Shown: positions 28,049 to 38,158 of the stretch, in pieces | Numbering within the stretch: the first letter of the stretch is position 1 | Layout: each line of letters starts with the position of its first letter | Assembly: GCA_021324655.1 (NCBI GenBank) | Contig: JAJPIP010000017.1 | Coordinates: 1 to 64,000, forward strand | Source of the DNA: Pseudomonadota bacterium | Lineage (GTDB): Bacteria > Chloroflexota > UBA5177 | Length of the DNA stretch: 64,000 bases | Direction: 5' to 3' | Notes under the pieces: generated by a model | The model's database searches: none | What the model saw: the letters and a program-made list of their open reading frames with translations, nothing else | Told to the model about the DNA's origin: nothing | Translations under genes and position numbers: made by a program

Positions 28049-29050
28049 ATGTTTCGCGCTCTGTCTGTTTTTGCCGTCCTCGCTGCTTTACCGCTCGGTG
28101 CCGCTTCCGCCGCCGGGCGGATCCAATTTCTCAAGATGGAAAAATCTCCCGTCGTCTATGACGTCCTGTATCGCTGGGGTCAGGTCACCCCCGGACCCGG
28201 CGGCGCGTACGGTCCCAACATCAGCGATTCCCGCTCCGGTTGGCTGCTGGAGGAGCAGCGTTACGGGGATACCGACGTGATCGACGGCACGTTGCGCCGG
28301 CAGCCGGGACTGATCGCCGAGGGGCTCAGCATGTTCCATTTTGGTCTGGCGCGCGAAGCCTCGAACGGCTCCTTCCCCGGAGCAGCGTGGCCCTTTCACG
28401 GCGCTGCCATGTTCATGTCGCAGGCGGCACCGGCTCTAATCGTGCTCTCGGCGTCGCGGTATCGCGCTCGCTTCGAGAGCGAGATTCGCTGGGAGATCGC
28501 CCGCATGGTGCGTGCCTCCTACTACATGGTCCGATCGGTCGGTGGGGCTCCCCGTCTTGACGATCCCGCCAAGAATCACCGCTACTACGAAGCGGCGCTG
28601 GCGCTCGGCGCCGTCTCCCTTCTGGGCAAAGACCGCACGCTGCGATCATGGTCTGAGCGCTACGCCCGGCGCGGCATCGAAATGGAGCGGCCGGATGGCA
28701 TCATGCCGGAAAATGGCGGCCACGACTCCGGCTACCAGGCCCTGGGCATGATCAGCGCCGCTCGCTACCTGACGCTCGTCGCCAGGGGCGGTCTGGCGCG
28801 GACGCTCCATACGGCGCTCGCTCGTGGCGAGGCCTGGGAGCTGTCACGGGTGCGTCCCGACGGATCGATCGACCAGGCAGGTGATACCCGGAGTGCCGGC
28901 TGCGCCGAACGAGGTCCGGACGGCGCCTGCAAGACAGTGATGTACGCGCCGATCTACGGCGCCCTGGCACGGTGGTCCGCCATCAGCGGCGACCCACGCT
29001 ACGCGCAGGCCGCGGAGCAGGTCTGGCGCCGCAGCGGCTACAGCGGATAG
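28049..29050 (+). CDS. Secreted hypothetical protein
   Basis: Signal peptide MFRALSVFAVLAALPLGAASAAG at 28049; no family recognised with confidence. Confidence 0.7.
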   Translation: MFRALSVFAVLAALPLGAASAAGRIQFLKMEKSPVVYDVLYRWGQVTPGPGGAYGPNISDSRSGWLLEEQRYGDTDVIDGTLRRQPGLIAEGLSMFHFGLAREASNGSFPGAAWPFHGAAMFMSQAAPALIVLSASRYRARFESEIRWEIARMVRASYYMVRSVGGAPRLDDPAKNHRYYEAALALGAVSLLGKDRTLRSWSERYARRGIEMERPDGIMPENGGHDSGYQALGMISAARYLTLVARGGLARTLHTALARGEAWELSRVRPDGSIDQAGDTRSAGCAERGPDGACKTVMYAPIYGALARWSAISGDPRYAQAAEQVWRRSGYSG

Positions 29051-29246
29051 CGGAAGGAGGGGCGCCCGACCGTGGGAGAGAGACCGGGACTCGCGGCCGG
29101 GCGCCTGGCAGAGGAGAAGGCTAGTTCGTAGCGCCAACCGCTTCGCCAACCATATGATAGAGGCGTAAACGACAGGCCGCACCACGGCGTGGCAAGAAGC
29201 GTGCCATCTTTTCGCCGCACGGTTCGGCGGAGTACTATAGGCGTAC

Positions 29247-29711
29247 ATGCGAAAGACCGACGAGATCGCGGCAGACAGCGACGTTCCTGAGGGCGAGTGG
29301 TCGCAGCGGGACTATCAGGATCAGGCGGATTTTCGCTGCGCGGTGCGGCGGTTCGTGCGTTTCGCTGAAGAGCAGGCCCGGGAGAAGGGCATAACGCCGC
29401 AGCAGCACGTGTTGCTGGTCGTCGTGCGCGGCCATGCGTCCTATCCACGCGTGGGGATCGGTGAAATTGCGCGTGCCCTCCAGGTGCGTCAGTCGAGCGC
29501 GTCGCTGCTCGTCGATCGCTGCGTGCGGCGCGGTCTGCTCTCCCGCCGAGAGGATGTCCAGGATCGGCGGCGCGCCGTCGTCTCTCTCACGGAGGAGGGA
29601 CAGCGCATCCTGGACGAGATTATGGCAGCCAACCGGAGAGAACTGGGCGCGCTGCGTGAGGCGCTGTTCCGGGAATCGTTCCTCTCCGCGATTCGCACGA
29701 TACCCGACTGA
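29247..29711 (+). CDS. MarR family transcriptional regulator
   Basis: IGEIARALQVRQSSASLLVDRCVRRGLLSRREDVQDRRRAVVSLTEEGQRIL. Confidence 0.9.
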   Translation: MRKTDEIAADSDVPEGEWSQRDYQDQADFRCAVRRFVRFAEEQAREKGITPQQHVLLVVVRGHASYPRVGIGEIARALQVRQSSASLLVDRCVRRGLLSRREDVQDRRRAVVSLTEEGQRILDEIMAANRRELGALREALFRESFLSAIRTIPD

Positions 29712-29870
29712 TTACTGCTCCGGGCCACTGCGCAGACCGAGATAGAGAAACGCCGCGAGCAGGACCAAGCTGAGAGCGATGATCAGCACGATGGGTGGAG
29801 TCAGCGCGGACACCAGGAAGAGGGCCACCATGAGCAAGACACCGAGCGGGAGAACCACGGCGGGTTTCAC
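29712..29870 (-). CDS. Small (52 aa) putative membrane protein
   Basis: GTG at 29870: MKPAVVLPLGVLLMVALFLVSALTPPIVLIIALSLVLLAAFLYLGLRSGPEQ, TAA 29712-29714. Confidence 0.4.
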   Translation of the reverse strand: MKPAVVLPLGVLLMVALFLVSALTPPIVLIIALSLVLLAAFLYLGLRSGPEQ

Positions 29871-29897
29871 GACCGATCCTAGCAGCATGGCAGAATC

Positions 29898-31436
29898 ATG
29901 CCGATTCAGCTAACGCCGGCTCGTCGCGGCACCGCGGCGATCGCGGAAGTGGCCGTTCACCTTCATCCCGGGGATGAGGTTGCCATCGCCAAGGCCGATC
30001 TGGCTCCCGGTCTCCTGGTGCACGCCGCGAGCGGTGACGTTCGCGTGGCGCGCCTCGTCCCGGCCGGTCACAAGATTGCGTTGCGTCCGGTCATCGTGGG
30101 CGACCCGGTTCACCGTTACGGCCAGGTCATTGGATATGCAACGGCCCCGATTGCGCCCGGCGATCACGTCCATTCCCACAATCTCGCCGTTGGTGAGGTC
30201 CACCACGACTACACCTTTGCTCAGGACCTCCGGTTTGTGGAGCCGGCGGAGCCACGGTCGTTTCAGGGCTACCGGCGTGGTGAGCGTGCCGGTACCCGGA
30301 ATTATCTTGCTGTGATCTCCTCGGTCAATTGCAGCGCGAGTGTCTCGCGTGCCGTGGCCGACCGGTTCCGTGACCTGCGTGCCTTTCCGCACGTGGACGG
30401 CGTCATCGCCCTGACGCACAAGGGAGGGTGCGGAGCCCATTACGGCGGCGCCGAGGTCGACCTGCTCCAGCGGACACTGGCCGGTTTCTGCCGCCATCCC
30501 AATATCGCCGGGTATGTGCTTATCGGACTGGGCTGCGAGGTGAATCAGATACCCGATCTGGTCGAGAACCAGGGGTTGGGCGAGCCCACCTCCCTGATCA
30601 TCCAGGACGAGGGAGGACTGGTCGATACGGTGGAGGCCGGCGTGCGTGCCGTCGAGCGCCTCCTGCCGGGGGCCGAAGCGGAGCGCCGCGTGCCGCTTCC
30701 GGCGTCCGGACTGATGCTCGCCCTCCAGTGTGGCGGCAGTGACGCCTGGTCAGGGATCACCGCCAACCCGGCGCTTGGATATGCCGCCGACCTGTTAGTG
30801 GCGCAAGGTGGCACGGTCGTCCTTGGAGAGACGCCGGAGGTGTACGGGGCCGAGCATCTGCTGACGCGACGTGCGGTCTCGGAGGCAGTGGGCCGAAAGC
30901 TCCTGGAGCGCATTGCCTGGTGGGAACACTATACAGCCGTCAACGGCGCCGAGATCGACAACAATCCGACACCGGGCAATAAACTCGGCGGACTGACCAC
31001 GATTTACGAGAAGTCGTTGGGCGCGGTCGCCAAGAGCGGGACGACGCCGTTGGTGGACGTCGCCGGCTATGCGGAGCCGATTGGGGCCCGCGGCTTCGTC
31101 CATATGGATACTCCCGGCTACGATCCCGTCTCCGTGACCGGCCAGGTCGCCGGCGGCTGCAATCTGGTGGCCTTCACCACGGGACGCGGCTCGGTATTCG
31201 GCTGCCGACCCGCCCCAACGATCAAGATCGCCTCGAATACTGCTCTTTACCGGACGATGCAGGGCGACATGGACGTGAACGCGGGGCGCGTGCTCGAGGG
31301 GGCCGCGGTGCGCGAGGTCGGCGAAGAGATCTTTGACCTGTTGCTGCGGGTCGCATCCGGTGAAGAGACACACAGTGAGCGTCACGGCATCGGGGAGGAA
31401 GAGTTCAACCCCTGGATTCTGGGAGCCACCCTGTAG
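29898..31436 (+). CDS. UxaA family hydrolase / altronate dehydratase-like, SAF-domain N-terminus fused
   Basis: GHKIALRPVIVGDPVHRYGQVIGYA...GYRRGERAGTRNYLAVISSVNCSASVSRAVADRF...LALQCGGSDAWSGITANPALGYA. Confidence 0.9.
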   Translation: MPIQLTPARRGTAAIAEVAVHLHPGDEVAIAKADLAPGLLVHAASGDVRVARLVPAGHKIALRPVIVGDPVHRYGQVIGYATAPIAPGDHVHSHNLAVGEVHHDYTFAQDLRFVEPAEPRSFQGYRRGERAGTRNYLAVISSVNCSASVSRAVADRFRDLRAFPHVDGVIALTHKGGCGAHYGGAEVDLLQRTLAGFCRHPNIAGYVLIGLGCEVNQIPDLVENQGLGEPTSLIIQDEGGLVDTVEAGVRAVERLLPGAEAERRVPLPASGLMLALQCGGSDAWSGITANPALGYAADLLVAQGGTVVLGETPEVYGAEHLLTRRAVSEAVGRKLLERIAWWEHYTAVNGAEIDNNPTPGNKLGGLTTIYEKSLGAVAKSGTTPLVDVAGYAEPIGARGFVHMDTPGYDPVSVTGQVAGGCNLVAFTTGRGSVFGCRPAPTIKIASNTALYRTMQGDMDVNAGRVLEGAAVREVGEEIFDLLLRVASGEETHSERHGIGEEEFNPWILGATL

Positions 31437-32207
31437 ATGTCAGAGGGGAGGCTGACCTACGGCGACTACCTGGCCGTACCGCAACTCCTCGCCTTGCAAC
31501 ATCCGCTCAGCGAGCCGCCCGTTCATGGCGAGATGCTGTTCATCGTGGTGCAGCAAGCGCAGGAACTATGGTTCAAGCAGCTTCTCCACGAGCTGCATCT
31601 CATCGTGCGGCGGCTGACGTCCGGAGCCCTGGAAGAAGCCGCTCACGTTCTCGATCGTGTCAACCGCATTCTCGGTATGCTGGCCGAAGGCGTCGAGATC
31701 CTGGAAGCTCTGCCGCCGAGTGAGTTTCAACAATTTCGGCCGCTGCTCGAAACCGCCAGCGGTTTCGAATCTCAGCAATTCCGTGAGCTGGAAGTCGCGT
31801 CGGGCCTCGAGGACCGAGACTACCTCCGCATGGCGGGGCGCATCGCCGATGTACCTGCTATTCGTCGTCGCTGGCCCGTCACTCTGCGAGATGCCTTTCT
31901 CTCTCGTGTCCGTGCCGTCGCCCCCGATCCCGTCACGGCTCTCGTCGAGATCTACGCACATCCCAGCAGCTATCCCGATCTCTACCGTCTCTGTGAGTCG
32001 GTCAGCGACTACGAGCTTCGCTTCCGTCAGTGGCGGTTCCATCATGCCCAATTGGTCATGCGCGTCATCGGTGACCGGTCACCCGGTACGACGGGAACGC
32101 CGGGCAGCGCGTATCTCGACCGCACCCTCCAGTACCGCTTCTTCCCCGAGTTGTGGGAAGCACGCAACAAACTCGTGAGTGCTGCCGAATCCGCCCACGG
32201 CGGGTAG
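31437..32207 (+). CDS. kynA: Tryptophan 2,3-dioxygenase
   Basis: LTYGDYLAVPQLLALQHPLSEPPVHGEMLFIVVQQAQELWFKQLLHELHLIVRRL...FQQFRPLLETASGFESQQFRELE. Confidence 0.94.
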   Translation: MSEGRLTYGDYLAVPQLLALQHPLSEPPVHGEMLFIVVQQAQELWFKQLLHELHLIVRRLTSGALEEAAHVLDRVNRILGMLAEGVEILEALPPSEFQQFRPLLETASGFESQQFRELEVASGLEDRDYLRMAGRIADVPAIRRRWPVTLRDAFLSRVRAVAPDPVTALVEIYAHPSSYPDLYRLCESVSDYELRFRQWRFHHAQLVMRVIGDRSPGTTGTPGSAYLDRTLQYRFFPELWEARNKLVSAAESAHGG

Positions 32208-32283
32208 AGGCTCGCGGTCGAGTTGGTCGGGAGAGCCCGCGACCCGTATTTAAGAAGGGGACACCCCACAAAGGAGAGCTGAC

Positions 32284-32904
32284 ATGGCATTCGAAGTCGA
32301 ACCCCTGCCCTACGACTACAACGCACTGGAGCCGTACATCGACGAAGAGACGATGCATCTCCACCACGACAAGCACTATGCAGCCTACGTCAACAATCTG
32401 AACGCGGCCATCGAGAAGCATCCGGAGTTGGGGAATCAGAGCGCAGAGGATCTTCTCCGAAATATCAATCAGGTGCCGGAGGATATCCGTCAGACCGTCA
32501 TCAACAACGGCGGTGGTGCCGTCAACCACGGCATGTTCTGGAAGATTATGGGCCCCAATGCCGGGGGGGAACCGACCGGAGCCATTGCCGATGTGATCAA
32601 CCAGAATTTCGGCGGATTCGAGAACTTCAAGCAGCAGTTCAACGCCGCCGGGGCGGCGCGCTTTGGGAGCGGGTGGGTCTGGCTCATTCGCAGTCCGAAC
32701 GGAACCTACGAGATCACCTCGACACAAAACCAGAACAGCCCGCTCATGGAAGGCAATTTCCCGATCTTCGGCAATGACGTCTGGGAGCATGCCTACTATC
32801 TCAAGTACCAGAATCGGCGTCCCGAGTACCTGTCCAACTGGTGGAATGTCGTCAACTGGAACGAGATCAACAACCGTCTGCAGCAGGCGAACAGCCAGGG
32901 CTAG
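32284..32904 (+). CDS. Fe/Mn superoxide dismutase
   Basis: [35 protein letters not shown]...[29 protein letters not shown]. Confidence 0.97.
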   Translation: MAFEVEPLPYDYNALEPYIDEETMHLHHDKHYAAYVNNLNAAIEKHPELGNQSAEDLLRNINQVPEDIRQTVINNGGGAVNHGMFWKIMGPNAGGEPTGAIADVINQNFGGFENFKQQFNAAGAARFGSGWVWLIRSPNGTYEITSTQNQNSPLMEGNFPIFGNDVWEHAYYLKYQNRRPEYLSNWWNVVNWNEINNRLQQANSQG

Positions 32905-32931
32905 CCTTTACAATAGGCGACGAAGCGGGCC

Positions 32932-32959
32932 GGTAGCCGCCCCGGATGGGGCGGCTACC
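32932..32959 (+). terminator. Hairpin between SOD and recJ
   Basis: ggtagccgcccc-ggat-ggggcggctacc, 12-bp perfect stem. Confidence 0.6.
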
Positions 32960-32984
32960 TGTGTCCCGGGGATGAGGAGTCGGC

Positions 32985-34751
32985 GTGACAGAGACGAGTG
33001 TGCTGCAGGGGCAGGCGGCGCTCTGGAAGATTGAAGACCCGCTGCCCGACGAACTGCGTGCGCAGCTCGCGGGAGAGAGTGTCATGCTGGCGCATCTCCT
33101 CTACTGCCGCGGGTATCACACGCCGGACGAGATTGCCTCGGTCCTTGCCGGGACACTGGTGTCGCATGACCCGTTTTCGCTCCCCGATATGACCGCCGCC
33201 GTCGACCGCCTCGAACGGGCCGCCGCTGCCGGCGAGACGGTCGCCGTGTACGGCGATTTCGACTGTGACGGAGTCACGTCGGCAGCCGTCCTGCAGGACG
33301 TTCTTATCCGTCTCGGACTCCAGCCCATCACCGTGGTGCCGACCCGCCGCGACGGTCATGGACTGCACCCGGAGATCATTGCGGCGCTGGCGGACCAGGG
33401 TGTCACGCTGGTCGTGACCGCCGATTGCGGCGTGACGGCGATAGAGGAGGTGCGGGTGGCGCAGGGCATGGGCATGGAGGTGATCGTCACCGACCACCAC
33501 GAGCCGCGCTCCGACGGCCGTCTTCCCGCGTGCCTGGTCGTCGCCCCCACCCGGCACGATGCCACCTATCCCTTCCGCTCCCTCTGTGGCGTCGGCGTCG
33601 CCTTCAAACTGGCTGAGGCGCTGGCCGCCCGCGGACTGATCCCGGTGCCCGATGACCTGCTCGATCTGGTGGCGCTCGGCACGATTGCCGATATCGTTCC
33701 CTTGCGGGACGAGAACCGATCCCTTGTTCTGCGGGGCCTACACCGGCTGCACTGCACCGTTCGTCCCGGCCTGCTGGCGCTCTTCGCCGAGGCGGGTGTC
33801 CGGGCGGCAGACATCGATCCCGGTAGCGTTGCCTACTATCTGGCGCCGCGGATCAACGCGGCCAACCGGCTTGCCTCCCCGCAGTTGGCCTTCGATCTGC
33901 TGACGACAGCCGATCCCGCGGTGGCCCGCGATCTTGCTGCCCAGTTGTCGCGCTACAACGTGCAGCGCCAGCGCCTGGTGGAGGAGCACCTGAATACCGT
34001 CACCGCCTCGCTGGGTGCACCCGCCGACGTCGCCGCAGCCGTGCAGAGCGGAGAACGTCCTCCGCTCCTCGCCGTCATCGGATCCTGGCCGCCGGGCATC
34101 TCCGGTCTGCTCGCCTCCAAGCTGGTTGAGATCTACGGCCTGCCGGCGTTCGTCGGGACCGGGGAGGAGATCGTGTCGGTCTCGGGACGGGGGGTGCCGA
34201 GCAGCCGGATCGACGATCTGCTCGAGCGCTGCGAGGCGGCGCTCCCGGGCGGGATCTTCCTCGGTTACGGCGGCCATGCCGGGGCCGGGGGGTTCAGTGT
34301 CCGCCGGGATCAGCTTGAGGTCGCCCTGGGGCTGCTCGACGAGGCGGCAGCCGAGCTGCCGATCGCGACGGTCGGCGCGGTGCTGACCATCGATGCCGAG
34401 GTACGCCTCGGCACCCTGGACCTCCACGCCGCCCAGCAGGTCCAGCGCCTCGCGCCCTTCGGCGTCGGGTTTCCCGAGCCCCTCTTCTTGGTGCGTGACG
34501 TCGCCGTCCGCGGCATCAAACCACTTCGTGGCGGGCATGCTCGCCTCACCCTGTCTCAGAACGGTACCACTCGGGACGCGGTCTTCTTCGGGGCCGACGA
34601 GGCCATCCTGTCGCTGCGCCCCAATACCGTCATCGATGCCGTTGGTCATATTCAGATCAATGAGTGGAATGGCCGCTCGAAGCCCGAGCTGCGCGTCCGT
34701 GATTGGCGGCCTGTGCCTGTCCCACGATCTCGGATTGGTACGTCCGCCTGA
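32985..34751 (+). CDS. recJ: Single-stranded-DNA-specific exonuclease RecJ
   Basis: VYGDFDCDGVTSAAVL, VVTADCGVTA, VIVTDHHEP, DLVALGTIADIVPL, GGHAGAGGFSV. Confidence 0.95.
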   Translation: MTETSVLQGQAALWKIEDPLPDELRAQLAGESVMLAHLLYCRGYHTPDEIASVLAGTLVSHDPFSLPDMTAAVDRLERAAAAGETVAVYGDFDCDGVTSAAVLQDVLIRLGLQPITVVPTRRDGHGLHPEIIAALADQGVTLVVTADCGVTAIEEVRVAQGMGMEVIVTDHHEPRSDGRLPACLVVAPTRHDATYPFRSLCGVGVAFKLAEALAARGLIPVPDDLLDLVALGTIADIVPLRDENRSLVLRGLHRLHCTVRPGLLALFAEAGVRAADIDPGSVAYYLAPRINAANRLASPQLAFDLLTTADPAVARDLAAQLSRYNVQRQRLVEEHLNTVTASLGAPADVAAAVQSGERPPLLAVIGSWPPGISGLLASKLVEIYGLPAFVGTGEEIVSVSGRGVPSSRIDDLLERCEAALPGGIFLGYGGHAGAGGFSVRRDQLEVALGLLDEAAAELPIATVGAVLTIDAEVRLGTLDLHAAQQVQRLAPFGVGFPEPLFLVRDVAVRGIKPLRGGHARLTLSQNGTTRDAVFFGADEAILSLRPNTVIDAVGHIQINEWNGRSKPELRVRDWRPVPVPRSRIGTSA

Positions 34752-34898
34752 CTCCGTCGTGCTCGGTGAGCGGAGTTCGGCGCATCTCGGCGACCAGGGT
34801 CCGACGCCGCGTCATGATGATGAGAGAACGACGAATGACCGGAGTCCGGCCCTCAGCGTGGATCGGCTCCGAGTCACTGCTGGTGACGGGTCACCGCA

Positions 34899-36374
34899 TC
34901 ACGTCTCTCGTCCTGAGTAGCGGTGAACACCAACCTGCTGCGCGACGGCATGACGGTATCCCGCCGCGACGCTGGGGAAGAGGTCGCGCGCCGCGCTGAA
35001 CGCCGGTTCACTCCCGTCCACATAGGCACGGCCCAGCTCGCGGCCTTCGGCCAGCAGCGCGTCCTCATTGACGCGGGTCAGCTTCCCGCCGCGCACCACG
35101 ACCTCGCCCTCCACCAGGACCGTGTGTACGACGTGGCTGGGGAGACAGTACACCAGCTGGTGCAGCGGATTGTTGAGCGGCGTGAACGGCACGGAGTTGA
35201 GATCGAACAGCACGAGATCGGCGCGCTCTCCCACCGCAATGTGTCCCAGATTCTCGCTCATCCCCAGCGATCGCGCCCCGAACTCCGTCGCCATCCGCCA
35301 CGCGTCCGGCGCTCCCAGCCAGCGCTCGAATTCCGGCTGCTGCGTCTTGTGCAGCAGCGCTACCGCCTTCAGGACCTCGTACATATCCTGCGAATCATTG
35401 CTGCTCTTCCCGTCCGTCCCCAGGCTGACCGGGATGCCCCTGGCCAGCATCTCGGGCACCGGCGAGATGCCGCTCCCCAGCTTGAAGTTGGAGAGCAGAT
35501 TGTGGGTCGTTCCGGCGCCGGATTGAGCCAGCAGGTCGATGTCGCGCTCGGTCAGCCAGACAGCGTGATTGAGAGAGACGCGTGGGGAGAGGAAATCGAG
35601 ATCGTGTAGGTGCTCGATGATCGTCTTGCCGTAGTACAGGTGGCCGGTGTAGGCCTGCATCTTGGTCTCGAGCGTGTGGATGTGGATTTGCAGGTCGTGC
35701 TCGGCCGCGTAGTCGGCGCTGAGTTCCAGTTGCCGGTCACTGCAACGCTGCGGTCCCGACGGGCCGAGGCCGATGGCGATGCGCTCGCCCACGCCGTGCC
35801 AGCGGCGCCGTACCTCATCGACGAGAGCGATATTCTCATCCGGCGAGTTCAGCGGCGTGTCGTCAATGCGCCGCTTGAGCTGCGGCGTGAGCAGATCCAT
35901 GGACAGCGGCGTCGTCTCGTAGTACACCTTGTCGGCATAGCCGATGGTGAGCAGGACCCGCATTCCACAATCCTGGTACGCCTGGAGAGCGGCGGCAACA
36001 CTGTCCGGCGTTGTGTCCGGCATCTCGTACAGGAAATCGACCACCGCCGTACAGCCTGTCTTGAGCATCTCGATACAGCCCAGCATGGTGCGGACATAGA
36101 TCTCGCGCGGGGTCTGCTGGGGTGCCGCCAGGATTGGATACGAGAAAAGGAGCCACAGCTCGAGCGGCAGGTTATCGAAGAGACCCTTGAAGTAGTTCTC
36201 GTTGGAGTGGCAATGCGTATTGATCAACCCGGGTGCGACGAGACGGTCGGTCGCGTCGAGGGTCTCGTCGCCTTCAATGGTGCCGAGATCGGCAATGCGC
36301 CCGTCCTCGATCCGGATGTCCTGACGGCGCGCCGTCCCATCGGGCTGCAGCACAAGCCCGTTCTTGATGATCAT
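34899..36374 (-). CDS. Amidohydrolase family protein (cytosine deaminase/chlorohydrolase-like)
   Basis: MIIKNGLVLQPDGTARRQDIRIEDGRIADLG...APGLINTHCHSNENYFKG...IHIHTLETKMQ...GTDGKSSNDSQDM; start at 36374. Confidence 0.9.
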   Translation of the reverse strand: MIIKNGLVLQPDGTARRQDIRIEDGRIADLGTIEGDETLDATDRLVAPGLINTHCHSNENYFKGLFDNLPLELWLLFSYPILAAPQQTPREIYVRTMLGCIEMLKTGCTAVVDFLYEMPDTTPDSVAAALQAYQDCGMRVLLTIGYADKVYYETTPLSMDLLTPQLKRRIDDTPLNSPDENIALVDEVRRRWHGVGERIAIGLGPSGPQRCSDRQLELSADYAAEHDLQIHIHTLETKMQAYTGHLYYGKTIIEHLHDLDFLSPRVSLNHAVWLTERDIDLLAQSGAGTTHNLLSNFKLGSGISPVPEMLARGIPVSLGTDGKSSNDSQDMYEVLKAVALLHKTQQPEFERWLGAPDAWRMATEFGARSLGMSENLGHIAVGERADLVLFDLNSVPFTPLNNPLHQLVYCLPSHVVHTVLVEGEVVVRGGKLTRVNEDALLAEGRELGRAYVDGSEPAFSAARDLFPSVAAGYRHAVAQQVGVHRYSGRET

Positions 36375-36469
36375 GTTTTTCCCGCCCACGGTCGGTATGC
36401 CTGAGCATACGGGAAAGCCGCCGGGCGGGTCTGTAAAGTTCCCCACAAAGGAGAGGCGCCCGATTTCCG

Positions 36470-37942
36470 TTAGGCACCGAAGACGGCACGGTCGACCTCC
36501 GACAGGTACCCGGCAAAGGTGATCGGCTTGCCGAGGGCGGCTTCCAGCTCGGCCGGCGTCATCCCGTCGATCGTTCGGCTGCCGGTCTTGTCCAGCATCA
36601 CCGTGGGCAGGACGACAAGATCACCGCGGTAGCGATCCGCATTGGCGATGATGTCTCGTCCCGTCAACAGGCCGGAGACACGCACGCGCGGACCAAAGAA
36701 GCTGTTGGAGAGGACGGTGAGGTCCACATCGGCACCGGTGAGAGCGGCCCAGTTCGCGACGAGCCTTTGCAGGCAATCGCCGATCATCTCGGCGCAGACC
36801 AGGGTGGCGCTGCGTCCGGTGCGGGGCGGATTCTCCCGCCGGCGGAGTCGCCGGTGCAGACGATGGGCGTCGTCGATGAGGTCCCGCACCATGCCGATGC
36901 CGTTTTCGTACTGGGGGTAGCCGTCATAGGCGGTGGCCGGCGGAACCCGCTCGTCACAGAGGAGATAGAACTCGTCGGAGGCATAGACTAGACTGCAACC
37001 GTAACCACGGCGGAAGTGCCGTTGCCAGCGGCGTGTCTGACGCACCACGGCTCGCGCCTCTTCCGGTTTAAAAGTCCGCAGCGGAAGATCGGCGGCGCTC
37101 GGCAGGATGCGGCTGCACGACGGCTCGGGGCCGGCGAGGATCTCCTGCGGGGTCCGGGTCAGTCCGACCGGCACGACCCCGATCGATAGCACAGACGGCA
37201 CATATGCCGAGAGGTCGGCAATCGTGCGCTCCAGGATCTCCCCGTCGTTCATGCCCGGGCAGGTAACGACCTGGGTGTGGACGCGGATTCCCAGGGCAAA
37301 AAGACGCTCAAACTGCGCCAGAATATCGGGTGCTTTGGGGTTCCCCAGCAGTGTCCTTCGCATCTCCAGATCTGTGGCATGGACGGAGACATACAGAGGG
37401 CTGAGGCGCTGCTCTTCCAGTCGCTCCCAATCGCGCTCATTGAGATTGGTGAGAGTGACGAAGTTCCCGAAGAGGAACGAGTAGCGGTAGTCGTCGTCAC
37501 GGATGTAGAGGCTGCTCCGCATCTCGGCCGGCAGCTGATCGATGAAGCAGAACGGGCAGTGGTTGTTGCACTCGCGGATCGGCGTAAAAGTCGGCTCAGT
37601 GAAGGAGACACCGAGAACCTCGTCAGGATCGCGTTCGATCCTGACGCTCTCGCGCAGATGCCCGTTCGCCGGGCGCATGACTTCGACATCGACCACCGGC
37701 TCGTCGGCGGTAAAGAATTGGAAGTCCACGGCGTCGCGGAGACGCCTGCCATTGACGGCGCTGATCACATCGCCGGGCCGGATCCCCGCCAGTGCGCCCG
37801 GAGAGCCGACGTCCACCGCGTCCACGACGCCACCACGAACGGCGCGCCGCTTTCCCAACTGGCGAGCCCCGGCCACGCCCAGTTCGATCCCTTCGACGAG
37901 ATCACCGGGAGCACCGATCGGTTGGAGGCGGGAGACGGACAT
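36470..37942 (-). CDS. DUF512 domain radical SAM protein with N-terminal PDZ-like domain
   Basis: DVGSPGALAGIRPGDVISAVNGRRL (PDZ); FTPIRECNNHCPFCFIDQLPAEMRSSLYIRDDDYRYSFLFGNFVTLTNL; VPVGLTR. Confidence 0.93.
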   Translation of the reverse strand: MSVSRLQPIGAPGDLVEGIELGVAGARQLGKRRAVRGGVVDAVDVGSPGALAGIRPGDVISAVNGRRLRDAVDFQFFTADEPVVDVEVMRPANGHLRESVRIERDPDEVLGVSFTEPTFTPIRECNNHCPFCFIDQLPAEMRSSLYIRDDDYRYSFLFGNFVTLTNLNERDWERLEEQRLSPLYVSVHATDLEMRRTLLGNPKAPDILAQFERLFALGIRVHTQVVTCPGMNDGEILERTIADLSAYVPSVLSIGVVPVGLTRTPQEILAGPEPSCSRILPSAADLPLRTFKPEEARAVVRQTRRWQRHFRRGYGCSLVYASDEFYLLCDERVPPATAYDGYPQYENGIGMVRDLIDDAHRLHRRLRRRENPPRTGRSATLVCAEMIGDCLQRLVANWAALTGADVDLTVLSNSFFGPRVRVSGLLTGRDIIANADRYRGDLVVLPTVMLDKTGSRTIDGMTPAELEAALGKPITFAGYLSEVDRAVFGA

Positions 37943-38021
37943 AAGTGATCAGATTCCGGTACGTGATGCGGAGAGCGCGACACAGATCATGCCGGTCGTG
38001 GTGATAACGACGCACCGCCGT

Positions 38022-38078
38022 TGTAGGCGCAGGGCTTGTCCCTGCGCGTTTCAGGCAGGGACAAGCCCTGCGCCTACA
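38022..38078. repeat. Interspersed palindromic repeat family B, compact copy (24-bp arms, 9-nt spacer)
   Basis: tgtaggcgcagggcttgtccctgc-gcgtttcag-gcagggacaagccctgcgcctaca; arms identical to 22716-22820. Confidence 0.95.
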
Positions 38079-38158
38079 CCACGATCATGGCAGAGGGCAA
38101 CGCAAACATGCCGCGGGCCATCGGAGTGTAGGGCTATTTCCCATCGCCCGTCAAGCGA

